Below, one piece after another: positions 44,311 to 56,904 of a stretch of 64,000 nt of DNA (its first letter is position 1; each line of letters starts with the position of its first letter). The stretch is from Culex pipiens pallens (taxonomy: Eukaryota > Arthropoda > Insecta > Diptera > Culicidae): contig NC_068938.1 of NCBI RefSeq assembly GCF_016801865.2, positions 199,061,077 through 199,125,076 of the forward strand, given 5' to 3'. Under the pieces are notes generated by a model that made no database searches, was not told where the DNA came from, and saw nothing but the letters and a program-made list of their open reading frames with translations. A program made the position numbers and the translations under genes.

Positions 44311-44847
44311 GGTTGAAAAGGGGTGGTTTCACTTCCGGCAACACAATTTTTCAAAACACAATCAGCGCCACAAAGTCACATAATCAACCACCGATGGGAA
44401 ATTATTAAATTCCGTGGAAAACACACTTTTGCACGGTCCAAACGATGGAAAAACTACAAAATACTGTGATGCAATCACGAATCGCGAATCCCGCACATGC
44501 ACTCTTGAATCTTGAAAGTGACAGTTTTCTGAAATGAAAACATTGAACTGCCCAGTGTATATGGTGCGGTTGCGAATGGACGAAGAAAGCGTTCGGAGGG
44601 GGAAGACACTTCAAAATTTAATGAAAATAAACTGGTAATAGCGGTAATAGGGTCGACCAGGGTGCCACATTTGAAGATTTTCGAGCACAAGCTCAATGCT
44701 CAAACGTATTGTTTTGCCATGTTATTCGATAATTTTCAATTAAATTAATTACTCACGAAAAAGATAACATTGTTTTGCTTCTTTTGCTAAAAACAGATTT
44801 GTAAAATATTATTTTGCCATCAAGTTAAACTCATTTGCGTTTCTGTG

Positions 44848-45550
44848 GGTTCTATCCCATTCCCCAGAATGCCATTCCCCAGCATTCCATTCCCCAGAAT
44901 GATCCATTCCCCAGAATGACCCATTCCTCAGAATGACCCATTTCCCAGAAAAGTTTTTTTATTACGAATGTACTTTATTTTAAAAAGTGATATGAATATT
45001 CTCCTGACTGTCGTTACTGCTAACAAAAGTTGAAATTTCCCAGTAGAATTTTCCCTTCTATAATGAAGGGAAAACTCTCATAACTGTAATTACTGCTGAT
45101 AAAAGTTCAATTTCCTCTAAAGTTGAATTTTCCCTTCTTTAAAGAAATGATAACTCTAATGACTTGTGACATGCTGACATAAGTTGAATTTTCCTTCAGC
45201 AGTTATCCCTAGTAAAGAGAGTTCTCCCTACTAAAGAAGGAAAAAATCAATTAGTATCAGCAGTTATCACAAGTCACGATGACTTCTTTAAAGCGATTCT
45301 AAAATTGAATAATTAATGTTGAAAATTTAATATCATTATGCCAATTGACCATTATGAAGCCATTATGCCAGATCACGTTATGCCAAACGGCGTTATGCTA
45401 AATGGCATTATACCGAGCATTATACCAAATGGGAAATATAACATGTTTTTCAGGGTCCTAAATATTTCTGGGGAATGGGTCATTCTGGGGAATGGCATTC
45501 TGGGGAATGGAATTCTGGGGAATGGGATTCTGGGGCAATGGCATAGAACC
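44848..45550. mobile_element. Foldback element with CATTCCCCAGAATG-repeat termini
   Basis: 703 bp. The ends read GGTTCTATCCCATTCCCCAG and its complement (...GCCATAGAACC-type right end), flanked by TTTCTGTG (44840-44847) and TTTTTGTG (45551-45558), an 8-bp duplication with one mismatch. Terminal arrays of CATTCCCCAGAATG face each other (44868-44950; 45465-45545). Inside is another short array of (A/G)TTATGCCA units (45335-45440). Same design and terminal GGTT(C/T)TAT motif as 18857-20376. Confidence 0.75.
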
Positions 45551-46029
45551 TTTTTGTGATGTGCCCGAAAATCTTCAAAATCTGGCATGCCTGAATAGGG
45601 TAGTCTATGTCATTTTCATGTGAAACTTTTTTTAAATGCAACAAATAAATTGACAAGACAACTTTTTTTCGATAGACCATCAATAGTCCCCTTGAAACGA
45701 GCTGTTAAGTAGGACCTTTTCTATAATTTTTTAAACTGATTCAAAATTAATGCATTTTAAATCCTTTGCGGTCGTACTTATTGACAAAGAACTTTGTCCT
45801 AAGGGCACTGTCTACGGGTGTCAATCCAAAATTTCGCGAAGCGAAAGTGTAACGATTTGTGTAATCGTTTAAACGCTTATATATTCCACCCAATTCAAGC
45901 AATCTGCATGCTTTATCCACCAAACGAAAGGGGAAGTCTTAAATTGCAAGTAGACTACCTCACAAAATTGATAAAACTTTGTTAAAGTACTCAAAAGTTA
46001 AGATGAAAAATAAAAATTCAGACCGGGAA

Positions 46030-46270
46030 AATCCCGGTCGCTGATTGGTTGAGCGCAACCTTTCCCGAACACATTAATCAGATTCAAGTATCTAGCACTT
46101 AGCAAATTTTGCTCTCTGCCACTGCTTCGAAAGCGTCGAGCCGTCACAGCCAAGCGAGGTTATAAAAGAGCGCCGTGCCGCCGGTTGAAGCTCAAACGAG
46201 TCCGAAGCTTTGCACGAGGAGGATCGAGAAGCAGCAGCAGCACAGCAGAGCCGCCGAGAGAAAGGAGAGA
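46030..46270 (+). promoter_or_regulatory. CCAAT/TATA promoter-like block upstream of an unassigned transcript
   Basis: GCTGATTGGTTGA (inverted CCAAT) at 46040 is followed by GGTTATAAAAGAGCG with TATAAAAG at 46161-46168, then a CAG/GAG-rich stretch. The CCAAT neighbourhood is duplicated at 46908-46940 (GCTGATTGGTTGAAC...CCTTTCCCGA), preceded in both places by a GCGAAGCGAAA motif. Downstream frames encode no recognised protein. Possibly a noncoding transcript or lost gene. Confidence 0.4.
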
Positions 46271-46649
46271 ATTGAAAAATTGGAAAGAGAGGCAGAGCAG
46301 GCGCGGGAGGGAAAATTGCCGGCAACTTGGAGTGTCATCATCGCATGGTTTTATCATCGTCATAGGACGTTAAAATGGCCCTTTTCAGGGCCAATTCACA
46401 CGAAAGAGTATTCTTTAAAAATCTGGTTGGGTACGGTAGTGAGTGTTTGTGTGTGCGGAAGGGAAATCGAGTGGCAAGTTTGGGGCTTGAAAGAGCACCA
46501 AATTATCAACGCATACACACAAACGCGGGCTGTGCGCCTGGTTTCTGCCGTGCAACTACCCTTCACGAGTTTGCTCATCCGATCGATCTTGGGGAAAATC
46601 GATTTTCGATATTAGTGTGGTTCCGCGAACACAATTTTAGTGTGGTTTA

Positions 46650-46651
<2 letters not shown>

Positions 46652-46712
<61 letters not shown>
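46652..46712 (+). repeat. (AC)n microsatellite
   Basis: About 30 uninterrupted AC units, giving spurious Thr-His frames. Confidence 0.95.
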
Positions 46713-46720
<8 letters not shown>

Positions 46721-47277
46721 AACAAATCCACAGTCGATGGCGCTTTCTTGCTACAAATACACTTGCAACGCACTGTTTGGTGCTCTAGGTGGTGTGTAGT
46801 ATGTGTAAAGAGAATGAATAAAAAGATCGGAACCCAATTTTTTGCGAAGCGAAATCGTTACGTGGCGATTTCCCCTCTTCGCAGACTTCCCCTTCTTTTC
46901 CTTCACGCTGATTGGTTGAACAAACCTTTCCCGATCATCCTCTCCGAGAGACGTGAGATTGATGTATCTAAAATCATCTCCACTCAAGCTCATAATTTTC
47001 TGACAGCCGAGGAGTCAACATCGAGTGGCAGTTGCAAAATCAGAAGGGACAGCAGAAATTTCCCCCGGTCAACGACATGGAGAGGTCGTCGAAATGGCTC
47101 GGGCCGTCGCAGGAACGGGACGGATTGTCGCTGCAGGCCATCAAGGAAGAACGTTAGGGACCGATGTGGTCAAGCTGCTGATCCCGGAAGGCTCCGGTTA
47201 ACGGCATCAAGAAGGAGTCTCCGTGTTGATCGAGAACCAGTTCCCTTTGAGTCAAGTTGGTTGTGGTTGCGATAAAG

Positions 47278-47580
47278 TTTATGGTTTTTGATACTGGACA
47301 TGAAATTTAACATTTCGGCAGTCGTGACCGCAATCCGGAGTGGCCGGAGGCCCCGCGGATTTCCCGAAGGGGGACATTTGCCGAACCAAAAGAGTTGGGG
47401 CAATATGGGTATCAAACTTTATGGTTTTTGATACTGGACATGAAATTTGAAATTTCGGAAGTATTGGCCACAATCCGGAGTGACCGGAGGCCCCGCGGAT
47501 GTTCCGATGAGGGGACATTTGCCGAACCATAAGAGTTAGGGCAATATGGGTATCAAACTTTATGGTTTTTGATACTGCAC
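47278..47580. repeat. Diverged inverted copies of the 149-bp satellite
   Basis: Two tandem units of about 131 bp starting ATGGTTTTTGATACTGGACA (47281 and 47411) and ending ATGGGTATCAAACTT. They match the reverse complement of the STARD7-intron satellite (TTGATACCCATATTGCC, CCGGAGTGGCCGG-type blocks) with many substitutions. Confidence 0.8.
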
Positions 47581-48700
47581 ATGCATCTGACCATTATCTG
47601 AAGTTACGCAGTTAAAATAAATCGCTTATTTTACGCAGGAAGTAATAAATCGATTACTGCGATTGCCTTTTTATTGTGCCGCGGTGAAATTCTGTTTCTG
47701 GAAATATAGAATAACTATTTCGAATTCGATTAGAGCCCTTGAAAGGGCAGTTTTAATGTTTGCTGTTGAAATTTACTTTGCTGCCGCCAATTGCTTGCAA
47801 CAGCTTTGCAAAAACATTTCCGCACCTTGGTAACTTTCGAGTGGTGAGGGAAAGTCGATTGATTTCACCTTGATTTCTATTGCAGCTCCATTTGCAATTT
47901 CCGTCCCCTTAGTTCGATAGGACGTTGATATTATGTCTTACAACTATTCACAAAAGAGTTGTCTTATGTAATTATAAGGGAATCATGGGGAAATTTGGAC
48001 CGGACATTCTTATCGAAAATTTCAACAATCATCTTGCAAAGTTCTTTGTCATACTGGTCATGTGTAACATAACCACCTGCACCTTTTTTGAACAAAGTGT
48101 GCAATATGTTTCAATGACAAAATCAGGCAGGGCAAACTAAGTAAGGAAAGACGACCATATGGAGCAAGAGGAACACTTGCGCAAGTGAATGTATACTCAC
48201 TCATCATTCCCGCGTTTTTTTATCACGTAACTCGGTAAAGGGGTGGAAGGGGGAGGGGGGGGGGGGGGGTCGGAGGCCGTGTTACGCTCCATACAAAAAT
48301 TTTAAAATTTGTATGGAAATTTTGTTACGAAATTTAAAATTAATATATTCAAATATACAATAAATTTGAAATACTTAAATTAGAAGAAAATCCAAAATTC
48401 AGAAATTAAAATTTTTAAAAATTTGAAAATCAAGGAATTTTAGAATAATAAATTAGAACAAACAGAGTGTATCGGGGATTGATGGAATTCAAAATTACGA
48501 AAAAAATAAATAAATTTGGAAGAAAAGAAAAAAAAACTAAAAAAAAAATCGAAATTCCAGAATTCAAACATATTGAAATTCAGAAATTTAAGAATTGACA
48601 TATTATTATTTTAACATTTTGAAAAATTCGTGGAAAAATTACAAATTTATCTTATAATACAGAAATTTGGGGCCTAACATTTCCAAAGGGCACAACACTT
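47581..48700. other. Intergenic, no gene recognised
   Basis: Includes a fragment with ACGACCATATGGAGCAAGAGG (about 48150-48175) of the GGGGCAAG repeat family, a run of about 15 G near 48257-48271 in a CGTAACTCGG-type repeat, and A-rich low-complexity sequence. Confidence 0.4.
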
Positions 48701-48706
48701 TTGTAT

Positions 48707-48900
48707 CCAGGTTTTTAAGCGAAGATGGCGTTCGAAATGGTGAAGGTCCAAAATGTCTAATTGCGCAGTAGCACCAACATTAGAAAAAAAATGTGGCTGT
48801 CATGCCATGGTACACTTTTTTCGTAATGTTGGTATTACCGCGTGATTTTGACATTTCGGGCGTTCATCATTCGAACGCCATTTTCGTTTAAAAACCTGGA
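48707..48900. mobile_element. Hairpin MITE with TA target duplication
   Basis: 194 bp with arms TCCAGGTTTTTAAGCGAA and complement, flanked by TA (48705-48706, 48901-48902). The inner stem has GATGGCGTTCGAA pairing TTCGAACGCCAT. A related remnant is at 24936-25070. Confidence 0.75.
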
Positions 48901-49442
48901 TACAATAGTTTATCCCTTTCACTCAAATGACATTGCATAAGGTGTGAGAGGGATACACTCTTGTTTTCAAAAGTTTTGTGCCCTAATGAAATGGAAAGCA
49001 CGATTTAATTTTATATGATTAATAATTTTAGAAGCTCTTCAAATTGAATATTTAATATAAATAAAATTTTGATTGATAGTTTCAAATATTTCATAATTAA
49101 AAAGTCTTCACTGAAAAAAAATAAATCCAAAATAAATTTGGTTTTATCGAATTTAAAAATTTTAGAAGAATTTAAATTTGAGAAATTACTCGAATCGAAA
49201 ATCTTCAATCCGTATTCTTGACATTCACTGGGCACCAGAAAACTCTCCACAAAAAAAGAGCGAAACTCTCCCGTCACTCACTTCAAATGAGTGCCCATGC
49301 CGAAACGAAAACAAAAATCCGCCAATCTAATCTGCCTTTCAATAAACGGACGTGCCCCTGTTTTCCTCCGAAATTTCCATCGAATTACCCAATTAATTTG
49401 TGACGCTTGCTGACAAAAGATACCGCAAACCACTGCCCCAGA

Positions 49443-50425
49443 ATGGACAAATCAACGGATGGTGAAAACACTGCCCCGGGGCTCGTCAAAACGGCCAAAA
49501 ATGGAAACGGAAAAGCCAAAGCCGCCGCGACATCAGCCGGAGCAAAACCGGTTCGTAAACGCAAGAAGATCAAGGACGCAAACGCACCGAAGCATCCGCT
49601 AACAGGTGAGATACCTGGGAATGTGGTTAAATGTTAGGATTGGCTTATTTATTACTGGACACTTACTTTATACTTTTACCACCCACAGGATACGTCCGGT
49701 ACATGAACGAGTTCCGCGAGGAACGCCGACTGAAAAATCCAGCCCTGTCGGCCGTCGATATCACCAAGCTGCTGGCCGAAGAGTGGAGCAACCTTTCGGA
49801 CGAGGTCAAAAAGCCTTTCCTCGAAGCAGCCGAAGTTGACCGGCTGCGCTACCACCGCGAGGTCTCCGAGTACAAACAGAATAACGTAACGCCACCGTCG
49901 ACCAACAGCAAGAAGCCCAAATCGAACGGCGATGGCGACTCGGACCACAAAGATGCCGTTCCGTATCTCAACGGAAAGGAAGAAAAACGTCCCGGAGGGG
50001 AAATCCGCGTCGGCGACTACGAAATCCCGATCTTCACCGACGACTTTCTCGAACACAACAAGGTGATCGACTCGGAGCTGCGAATGTTGCGCAAGTCCAA
50101 CATCGACTACGAGCAGCAAAACTCAGTCCTGGAGAAGCACGTCGAAAACATGGACAACGGCATCCAAAAGCTGGACAACGAGACGAGCAGTCTGCGGGCT
50201 CGGAATGCCACCTTGCAGAGCTATCTGCAAAAGCTGCGATCGGTGCTGGCCAGTGCGCTGGCCGGACTTCCGATTGGGCCGGAGCACAAGGGTGCCACGG
50301 CGGACAACATTGACGAGTACATGGCCGAGCTGCACCAGATGGCCAAGTCGAGCACGCACGGCCACACGCTCAACAAGGCCAAGGACATCATCCGGAAGCT
50401 GGACCTGCAGAGTCTGGCCACGTAA
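49443..50425 (+). CDS. HMG20A: HMG20A/HMG20B-like HMG-box protein, two exons
   Basis: Exon 1 49443-49605 and exon 2 49689-50425 surround an 83-bp intron (GTGAGAT...ACCCACAG); the product is 299 aa. A basic KPVRKRKKIKD tract leads into an HMG box at about 46-117 (DANAPKHPLTGYVRYMNEF, then AEEWSNLSDEVKKPF, then RYHREVSEY). After an acidic linker, a coiled coil spans about 172-245 (DDFLEHNKVIDSELRMLRKS, then ENMDNGIQKL), typical of HMG20A/iBRAF and HMG20B/BRAF35. These chromatin factors bind bent DNA and, in vertebrates, the LSD1-CoREST complex. The GLPIGPEHKG segment after the coil matches the family tail. The split codon (G|GA) restores LTGYVRYM across the junction. The ATG at 49443 is the first in frame; a polyadenylation signal AATAAA lies near 50654. 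Confidence 0.93.
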
Positions 50426-51134
50426 GCGGTGAGCGATTGTTTCGTTTTTGGTTTATTCTTTCTTTTATTGATTTACCTACTATTATTAACCGGACTGGAG
50501 CGAACGGTAAGTGGGAGCAGGTTCGCCTTCGAATACATGTACCTTTTTAGTTTCGACGAAGAGCGGTGGGAAGTTAATTCATCCGAACGATCCCTTGTTA
50601 TTTTAAGTCAATCTTGATTCACTTTGACATTTTCTAAATACCATTGATGATAAATAAATCTTTCTTAGAGATATTCTGAAGATAAATTTGCCATAATTTA
50701 TAGAAAATTAGTATAGTAAACTCGTTCAACAATTTTTTTTTAAAGGATGCTCGCTGTTAGATGTGGATTGCCTGCATCTCTAATGAAGGTTCGACTTGGG
50801 GGCATGCTTATTTATTTCTCGTCGCTCCATACCCTCAGTGACGTGATGGGAGCAAGGGCGTCTATGCTAAGTGTCCCTCACATGTGTTTCAGGACCAAGT
50901 TGCCTGCGGGTATGGGGATCATACATACATACATATAACAATGTCAATGAATGACTGCAATCAATAATTTTTAGTCCATTTTGGCTTTTTTTAAATATTG
51001 CAAATTGAAGTAGAATTATTTTGTACAGGTGGGAGTGCCAAAAGTTCTGCTTCTGATTGGTGTGCACAGTAGAACAAATCATGGTAATATTACATCTTTT
51101 ATGACACAAACAATGTGTAATTTTACTTCTAAAA

Positions 51135-51262
51135 GTGTGAGTTCGAATCTCACCTGATGCACTTTTGTTTTTTGTTCAACTTCCAAATTTCAAGGCTACC
51201 GACCGGAATTTGATCCCTGAACCTTCTGCTTGTGAGACAGAAGCCGCAATAATTAAGCCAAG
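51135..51262. other. tRNA-derived relics (SINE-like)
   Basis: Two pieces. On plus, GTGAGTTCGAATCTCAC (near 51137-51153) is a perfect T-arm-like stem-loop with a B-box. On minus (51262 to about 51193) TGGCTTAATTATTGCGG resembles an A-box, followed by an anticodon-like hairpin (TCTGT-CTCACAA-GCAGA, anticodon CAC) and a degraded B-box GGATCAAATTCC. Neither folds as a complete tRNA. Confidence 0.4.
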
Positions 51263-52349
51263 TGGTATTTTTGAAACCTGTTTCAATAATAGGGGAAATA
51301 TACCCATTTTAAGCCTAATAAGCAGTCGTGTTTGAATGATGCTGGATAATCTGGAGTGTTCCTTGACATTTACTAAAACCAAGTACGCCAACGAGTAGAG
51401 CATCTTTTTGTGAACATTTCTATTAATTTTCACATTTACTAACAAGTTATTCAAGCATTTAAAAAAATACTTCCCAAATGTATTCTAATCAGACGAGAAT
51501 GCATTGGGCCACGCCCATTTTTCTATTTTAAGCTTAGTATTTTTTTTTTCTTTCAGCGCTCTTTTGGGTCTGCTTAGTGCTGCCAATTGTGATGAAATTT
51601 TAAGCGAACACTCACGAAAAGTAGCATTTATAGAGAAAGTTTCCTGGCATCACTGGCCCACTCCAACAGGCACTGCTGCACTATGGTACATTGGGTGGCC
51701 AAGTTTCAAAAAAGTGACCTTCTCCAAATATTTTTTGGTATTTTTTTCTCGAAAGTAAACATTCTAACTAAGAAAAATCGAAATTTTCAAAGCTCTAAGT
51801 TTGTTCATTACGGAGATACGCAAGCTGAAAGTAAAAAAATGGAGTAAAAAACTAGCGTTTTTCGTAAAAAAGGCTGATTGTTTGATTTTCACATAGCTCA
51901 GCCATTTTAAATATTTTATTAGGACAATTATACATCGTTGGAAAGGTAATGAGATAAGCTTTGAAACTATTAATAGATAAAATGTTGTTTCCAAACCAAA
52001 AACTGAAGTTTTCATCGAATAACTGGAGCATTTTTTTGACAAAACTTATTTTTTTGTGTTTGTTAATCGAGTACTTTTTTTGCTAACCGATGCTAAACAT
52101 GAAACTAAGATCACTTGAAAGATTTTATCATAATCTAACATTGCTGAAATTTCCAGCCTGCGATTTTTTGCGTTTTCGGAGATATGCCATTTTGAACATT
52201 TACGTTTTATCAAAATTTGCTGCATTCTACATATGCGCCCGTTTATTTCACTTGCTTTGCTACCTACTTCGTGGGCATCGTCGCTTCAAAAATCAATACC
52301 TGGTTTCAAGAAGTTCGAAATGACTTTATTGGAATTTTCTGTTGCCTAC
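51263..52349. other. Intergenic, no gene recognised
   Basis: AT-rich with repeat fragments; AATAGGGGAAATATACCC near 51289 resembles the AATAGGGGAAATTCTCG start of a repeat near 57556. Confidence 0.4.
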
Positions 52350-54284
52350 AGAGCAATTCTCTACGAAATCGGTCTTTTTTCTTCAATTTTAATTTTTGTA
52401 TTTTTTAATCCGGCTGAAACTTTTTTGGTGCCTTCGGTATGCCCAAAGAAGCCATTTTGCATCATTAGTTTGTCCATATAATTTTCCATACAAATTCGGC
52501 AGCTGTCCATACAAAAATGATGTATGAAAATTCAAAAATCTGTATCTTTTGAAGGAATTTTTTGATCGATTTGGTGTCTTCGGCAAAGTTGTAGGTATGG
52601 ATACGGACTACACTGGAAAAAATAATACACGGTAAAAAAAAATTTGGTGATTTTTTTATTTAACTTTTTATCACTAAAACTTGATTTACAAAAAAACACT
52701 ATTTTTAATTTTTTTTATTTTTTGATATGTTTTAGAAGACATAAAATGCCAACTTTTCAGAAATTTCCAGGTTGTGCAAAAAATCACTGACCGAGTTATG
52801 AATTTTTTAATCAATACTGATTTTTTCAAAAAATCGAAATTTTGGTCGTAAAAATTTTTCAACTTCATTTTTCGATGTAAAATCAAATTTGCAATCAAAA
52901 AGTACTTTACTAAAATTTTGATAAAGTGCACCGTTTTCAAGTTATAGCCATATTTAAGTGACTTTTTTGAAAATAGTCGCAGTTTTTCATTTTTTTAAAT
53001 TAGTGCACATGTTTGCCCAGTTTTGAAAAAAATATTTTTGAAAAGCTGAGAAAATTCTCTATATTTTGCTTATTTGGACTATGTTGATACGACCTTTAGT
53101 TGCTGAGATATTGCAATGCAAAGGTTTAAAAACAGGAAAATTGATGTTTTCTAAGTTTCACCCAAACAACCCACCATTTTCTATCGTCAATATCTCAGCA
53201 ACTAATGGTCCGATTTTCAATGTTAATATATGAAACAATTGTGAAATTTTCCGATCTTTTCGAAAAAAATATTTTTGGAATTTTCAAATCAAGACAAACA
53301 TTTTAAAAGGGCGTAATATTGAATGTTTGGCCTTTGTGAAATGTTAGTCTTGATTTGAAAATTCCAAAAATATTTTTTTCGAAGAGATCGGAAAATTTCA
53401 CAAATGTTTCATATATTAACATTGAAAATCGGACCATTAGTTGCTGAGATATTGACGATAGAAAATGGTGGGTTGTTTGGGTGAAACTTAGAAAACATCA
53501 ATTTTCCTGTTTTTAAACCTTTGCATTGCAATATCTCAGCAACTAAAGGTCGTATCAACAAAGTCCAAATAAGCAAAATATAGAGAATTTTCTCAGCTTT
53601 TCAAAAATATTTTTTTCAAAACTGGGCAAACATGTGCACTAATTTAAAAAAATGAAAAACTGCGACTATTTTCAAAAAAGTCACTTAAATATGGCAATAA
53701 CTTGAAAACGGTGCACTTTATCAAAATTTTAGTAAAGTACTTTTTGATTGCAAATTTGATTTTACATCGAAAAATGAAGTTGAAAAATTTTTACGACCAA
53801 AATTTCGATTTTTTGAAAAAATCAGTATTGATTAAAAAATTCATAACTCGGTCAGTGATTTTTTGCACAACCTGGAAATTTCAGAAAAGTTGGCATTTTA
53901 TGCCTTCTAAAACATATCAAAAAATAAAAAAAATTAAAAATAGTGTTTTTTTGTAAATCAAGTTTTAGTGATAAAAAGTTAAATAAAAAAATCACCAAAT
54001 TTTTTTTACCGTGTATTATTTTTTTCCAGTGTAGTCCGTATCCATACCTACAACTTTGCCGAAGACACCAAATCGATCAAAAAATTCCTTCAAAAGATAC
54101 AGATTTTTGAATTTTCATACATCATTTTTGTATGGACTGCTGCCGAATTTGTATGGAAAATTATATGGACAAACTAATGATGCAAAATGGCTTCTTTGGG
54201 CATACCGAAGGCACCAAAAAAGTTTCAGTCGGATTAAAAAATACAAAAAAAAATCGAATGACCGAAATCCTAGAGAACTGCTCT
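52350..54284. mobile_element. 1.9-kb palindromic (foldback) repeat
   Basis: Arms of about 950 bp (52350-53300 and 53335-54284) are almost exact inverted copies about a centre near 53317. Identical 84-codon frames occur on opposite strands (52686-52940 minus, 53702-53956 plus). The arm carries the widely dispersed GGTGTCTTCGGCAAAGTTG motif, also seen in diverged single arms at 24140-24920, 31685-32430 and fragments near 58500 and 60125. No transposase and no clear target duplication. Confidence 0.8.
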
Positions 54285-54298
54285 ACATTTAAAATTGA

Positions 54299-55234
54299 GT
54301 ACCGTAAACCGGGGTGACTTTGATAGGATTTCAAATTGTTTTTAGAATATTTTCCAACAGGTAACGGTTTTCTCAAGATTATTATTTTTAAAACATGTTC
54401 TGGGGTAGGCCACACTAAGTCCATGCACTATTTTGGAAAAAAAGTTTTTTCAGTAGTGTTTAGAAAAATAGTTATGTTAAAAATTCTTAGTTTTAATTCC
54501 GGGGTGACTTTGATAGTCATAGTTTTTCTTGCTAAAATCATATTTAAGATGTTCCAACTTTAATTTTACGTTAAATTTACCATCACTAAAGTAGCTGATA
54601 TAGTTTGTAAGAAAAAAATCAATGTTTATGTTAAGTTAACTAAGTTTATAACCTTTTTAACAAAATACATATAAATTTTAGGTAAAATTGCTAAAAAGTC
54701 GGAATTTTGCCTGAAATTTGTTAAAACTAGTTTTGTTTATAAAATTATTGATTTATATTGCCTTTTATACTGAATTCGAAGCACGAATCACAAGTTTAAA
54801 CATTTTACATGAAATTTGTTCAAATGAAAATGCCTATAAATTGAAGATTTTTTTTTAACTGTGTTTCAAAAACACATATTATTTATTATTTACAAACTTA
54901 TTGAATCTTCTCCTAGTGGAAAATTGTCCAAAGAATCCGAAAATGCATTCCGTTTTCCGATTCAAAATCATGTTCATTGAGAAAATCATGACACTTTGAG
55001 CAGTTTAAAATAATGACTTTCATTAACATTTTCTTAACTATAGTTAACTAACTTTTTAAACTCTTCAAAATTTTATGAAAACTTCTTCTTGAGGAACTTT
55101 GAACACTTCTCTACCACGGTCAGTATGTTTCTGAACCATTCCTTACGTTTTTTAATTGTACTCTTCATTTTTCGAAAAAATCGCAAACCTATCAAAGTCA
55201 CCCCGGCTATCAAAGTCACCCCGTTTTACGGTAC
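54299..55234. mobile_element. Element with GTACCGTAAACCGGGGTGAC ends
   Basis: 936 bp, inverted ends GTACCGTAAACCGGGG...CCCCGTTTTACGGTAC, with an internal GGGGTGACTTTGATAG-type repeat near both ends (54309, 54502, 55184-55222). Non-coding. This uninterrupted copy supplies the empty-site comparison for the insertion at 18857-20376. Confidence 0.7.
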
Positions 55235-56890
55235 CTTAGTCAAAATAAGGTATTCGTACCGAAGTTTCTCATGCGAAACTGGAGAATCTCAGTTTGATAC
55301 CGAAAAAAGTATTCAGCAAAATATTGACTTAGCATGATGAATTTCTGCGATCAATCCATGAAACTGATCCACATTTAAGTTCTATGTTGTTTAGTACAAA
55401 ACATCATAAAAGTACCTTTAACATATCCTGAAGCCGTCAGAGACTCTTTAATCAAATGAATTTTCATGAACAAGAACATTAGGATTAGTAAGAATATGTT
55501 TTGTATTTTATAGTTTTAATTCATAATTAATATTTTGAATGAAATTAATTTTTCTGTTATTTGATTTAACAATTAAAATTTTCGCAATTTATGCCCGTAA
55601 GGGTGGGGGCGGTGGGTCTCAAGTTATATGGCATGGACTCACAAAAAGAAACACACAGCAGTAAATAATAAATATTTGACTTAAAATGGATTTATTACGC
55701 TTAACAAAATTTTGTTTGGAGGAGAGGGGGGAGGGGGTGAAAAAAAGTGGAGGGAGGGGTTGTGTCCTTAAAGTGGGGATGCATTAGCTTATCCATAATT
55801 TAATAATATAAACTTGCAATAAAATATATACGCAATTCTTTTGCACTTGCAAATGTTTTAAAAGACTATTTATTATAAACAATATACTATTGAAAACATT
55901 AAAAGTCATAAAAATCGACGGATATCATTTCAATACCATACAATTGCCCAAATTTGTATGAAAAAACATTTAAAAAGCAAAAAAATAATTTGGCCGCCTG
56001 TTTGTATGGAGATGGCCCATAGTGTGCTGGTGGTGTTGGTGGCCACCCTTTGTTCTTTATTTGCCTTCTCGCTCGGTTTTCTTCAGCCTTCGATTAGAAT
56101 GGGTCGTTAAAAGTCAAACGTCAAAAGACTTGGCGCGTTTGTTTTTTTATGGCGCTTGCTAATTATTTACATTTTTTAATAATATAGTTCACTAAATTTA
56201 AAACTTGAAGAAACCTTTATGAAAGCAACAACCAGTTGTGGTGACTTAAAGACTTAATATAAAAAAAGTTTAAAAAATACAACAAATTAAAAAACGACTG
56301 GAAAACAGAAATTAGGCAAAAGATAATGATTTGAGTTTGTAGAAAAATACTTAAATTTTAAATGAATAACAAAAATTAAACACCATAAATGCATATGAAA
56401 ATACAAAAAATAAATGAAGAACCTTTGCATCTGTAATAAATTCTAAATAATTTTTGTTGATTTTCATTTCCACTTTTTTTTCATATCTCAAGCTAAATTT
56501 TCAATTTTAAATTTCATTAACTTTCATTAACATTATACTTTTCTGCACTTTTCTTAACACCTCTGAAAAAAGTTTAATATTTTGGTTCGTGTTTATTTTA
56601 CCTCACGGATCCCAGCTTCCATTATGGAGGCAATTTATATTGTTTGCCGGCAAAGTTAAGGAAAAAATACCCTTAAATTTTTGTAAATGTGCAAACAAAA
56701 CCAGAATCAAGTTTCTTTCAGCATAAATCAATGTACAGGAGTCAAAAAATCACATTTTTTCAATTTTTATAGCACTGTTGCATAATATATTTTCCTCACA
56801 CTTTCGACCGTAACGCTAGAGCACACGAGATGATGTACATTTTTGTTGTGATATTCCTATTGCATTAATCCGAACATCACACCCAATCCG
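55235..56890. other. Intergenic, no gene recognised
   Basis: AT-rich; a G-rich patch at 55715-55770. No convincing exon. Confidence 0.4.
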
Positions 56891-56904
56891 TCACATCCTC
56901 AAGT

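Noticed and set aside
43913..44344. 143-codon frame with C-terminal membrane helix overlapping STARD7 exon 1
   Set aside because: It is in a different frame from the presequence exon; a 50-bp intron joining exon 1 to its tail is possible in phase, but resemblance of exon 1 to STARD7 and the phase match with exon 2 at 38221 explain the data better.
46640..47275. 211-codon frame beginning with a His-Thr repeat
   Set aside because: Created by the (AC)n microsatellite, with no domain downstream.
47041..47275. Possible degraded coding region downstream of the 46-kb promoter-like block
   Set aside because: Composition is gene-like, but no frame is open beyond short stretches and no family is recognisable.
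51193..51262. Functional tRNA-Val(CAC)
   Set aside because: Anticodon arm is plausible, but the acceptor stem does not pair and the A and B boxes are degraded; better read as a SINE relic.
52686..53956. Two identical 84-codon proteins on opposite strands
   Set aside because: Mirror images from the palindrome 52350-54284; Lys/Ile/Phe-rich translation of AT-rich DNA.
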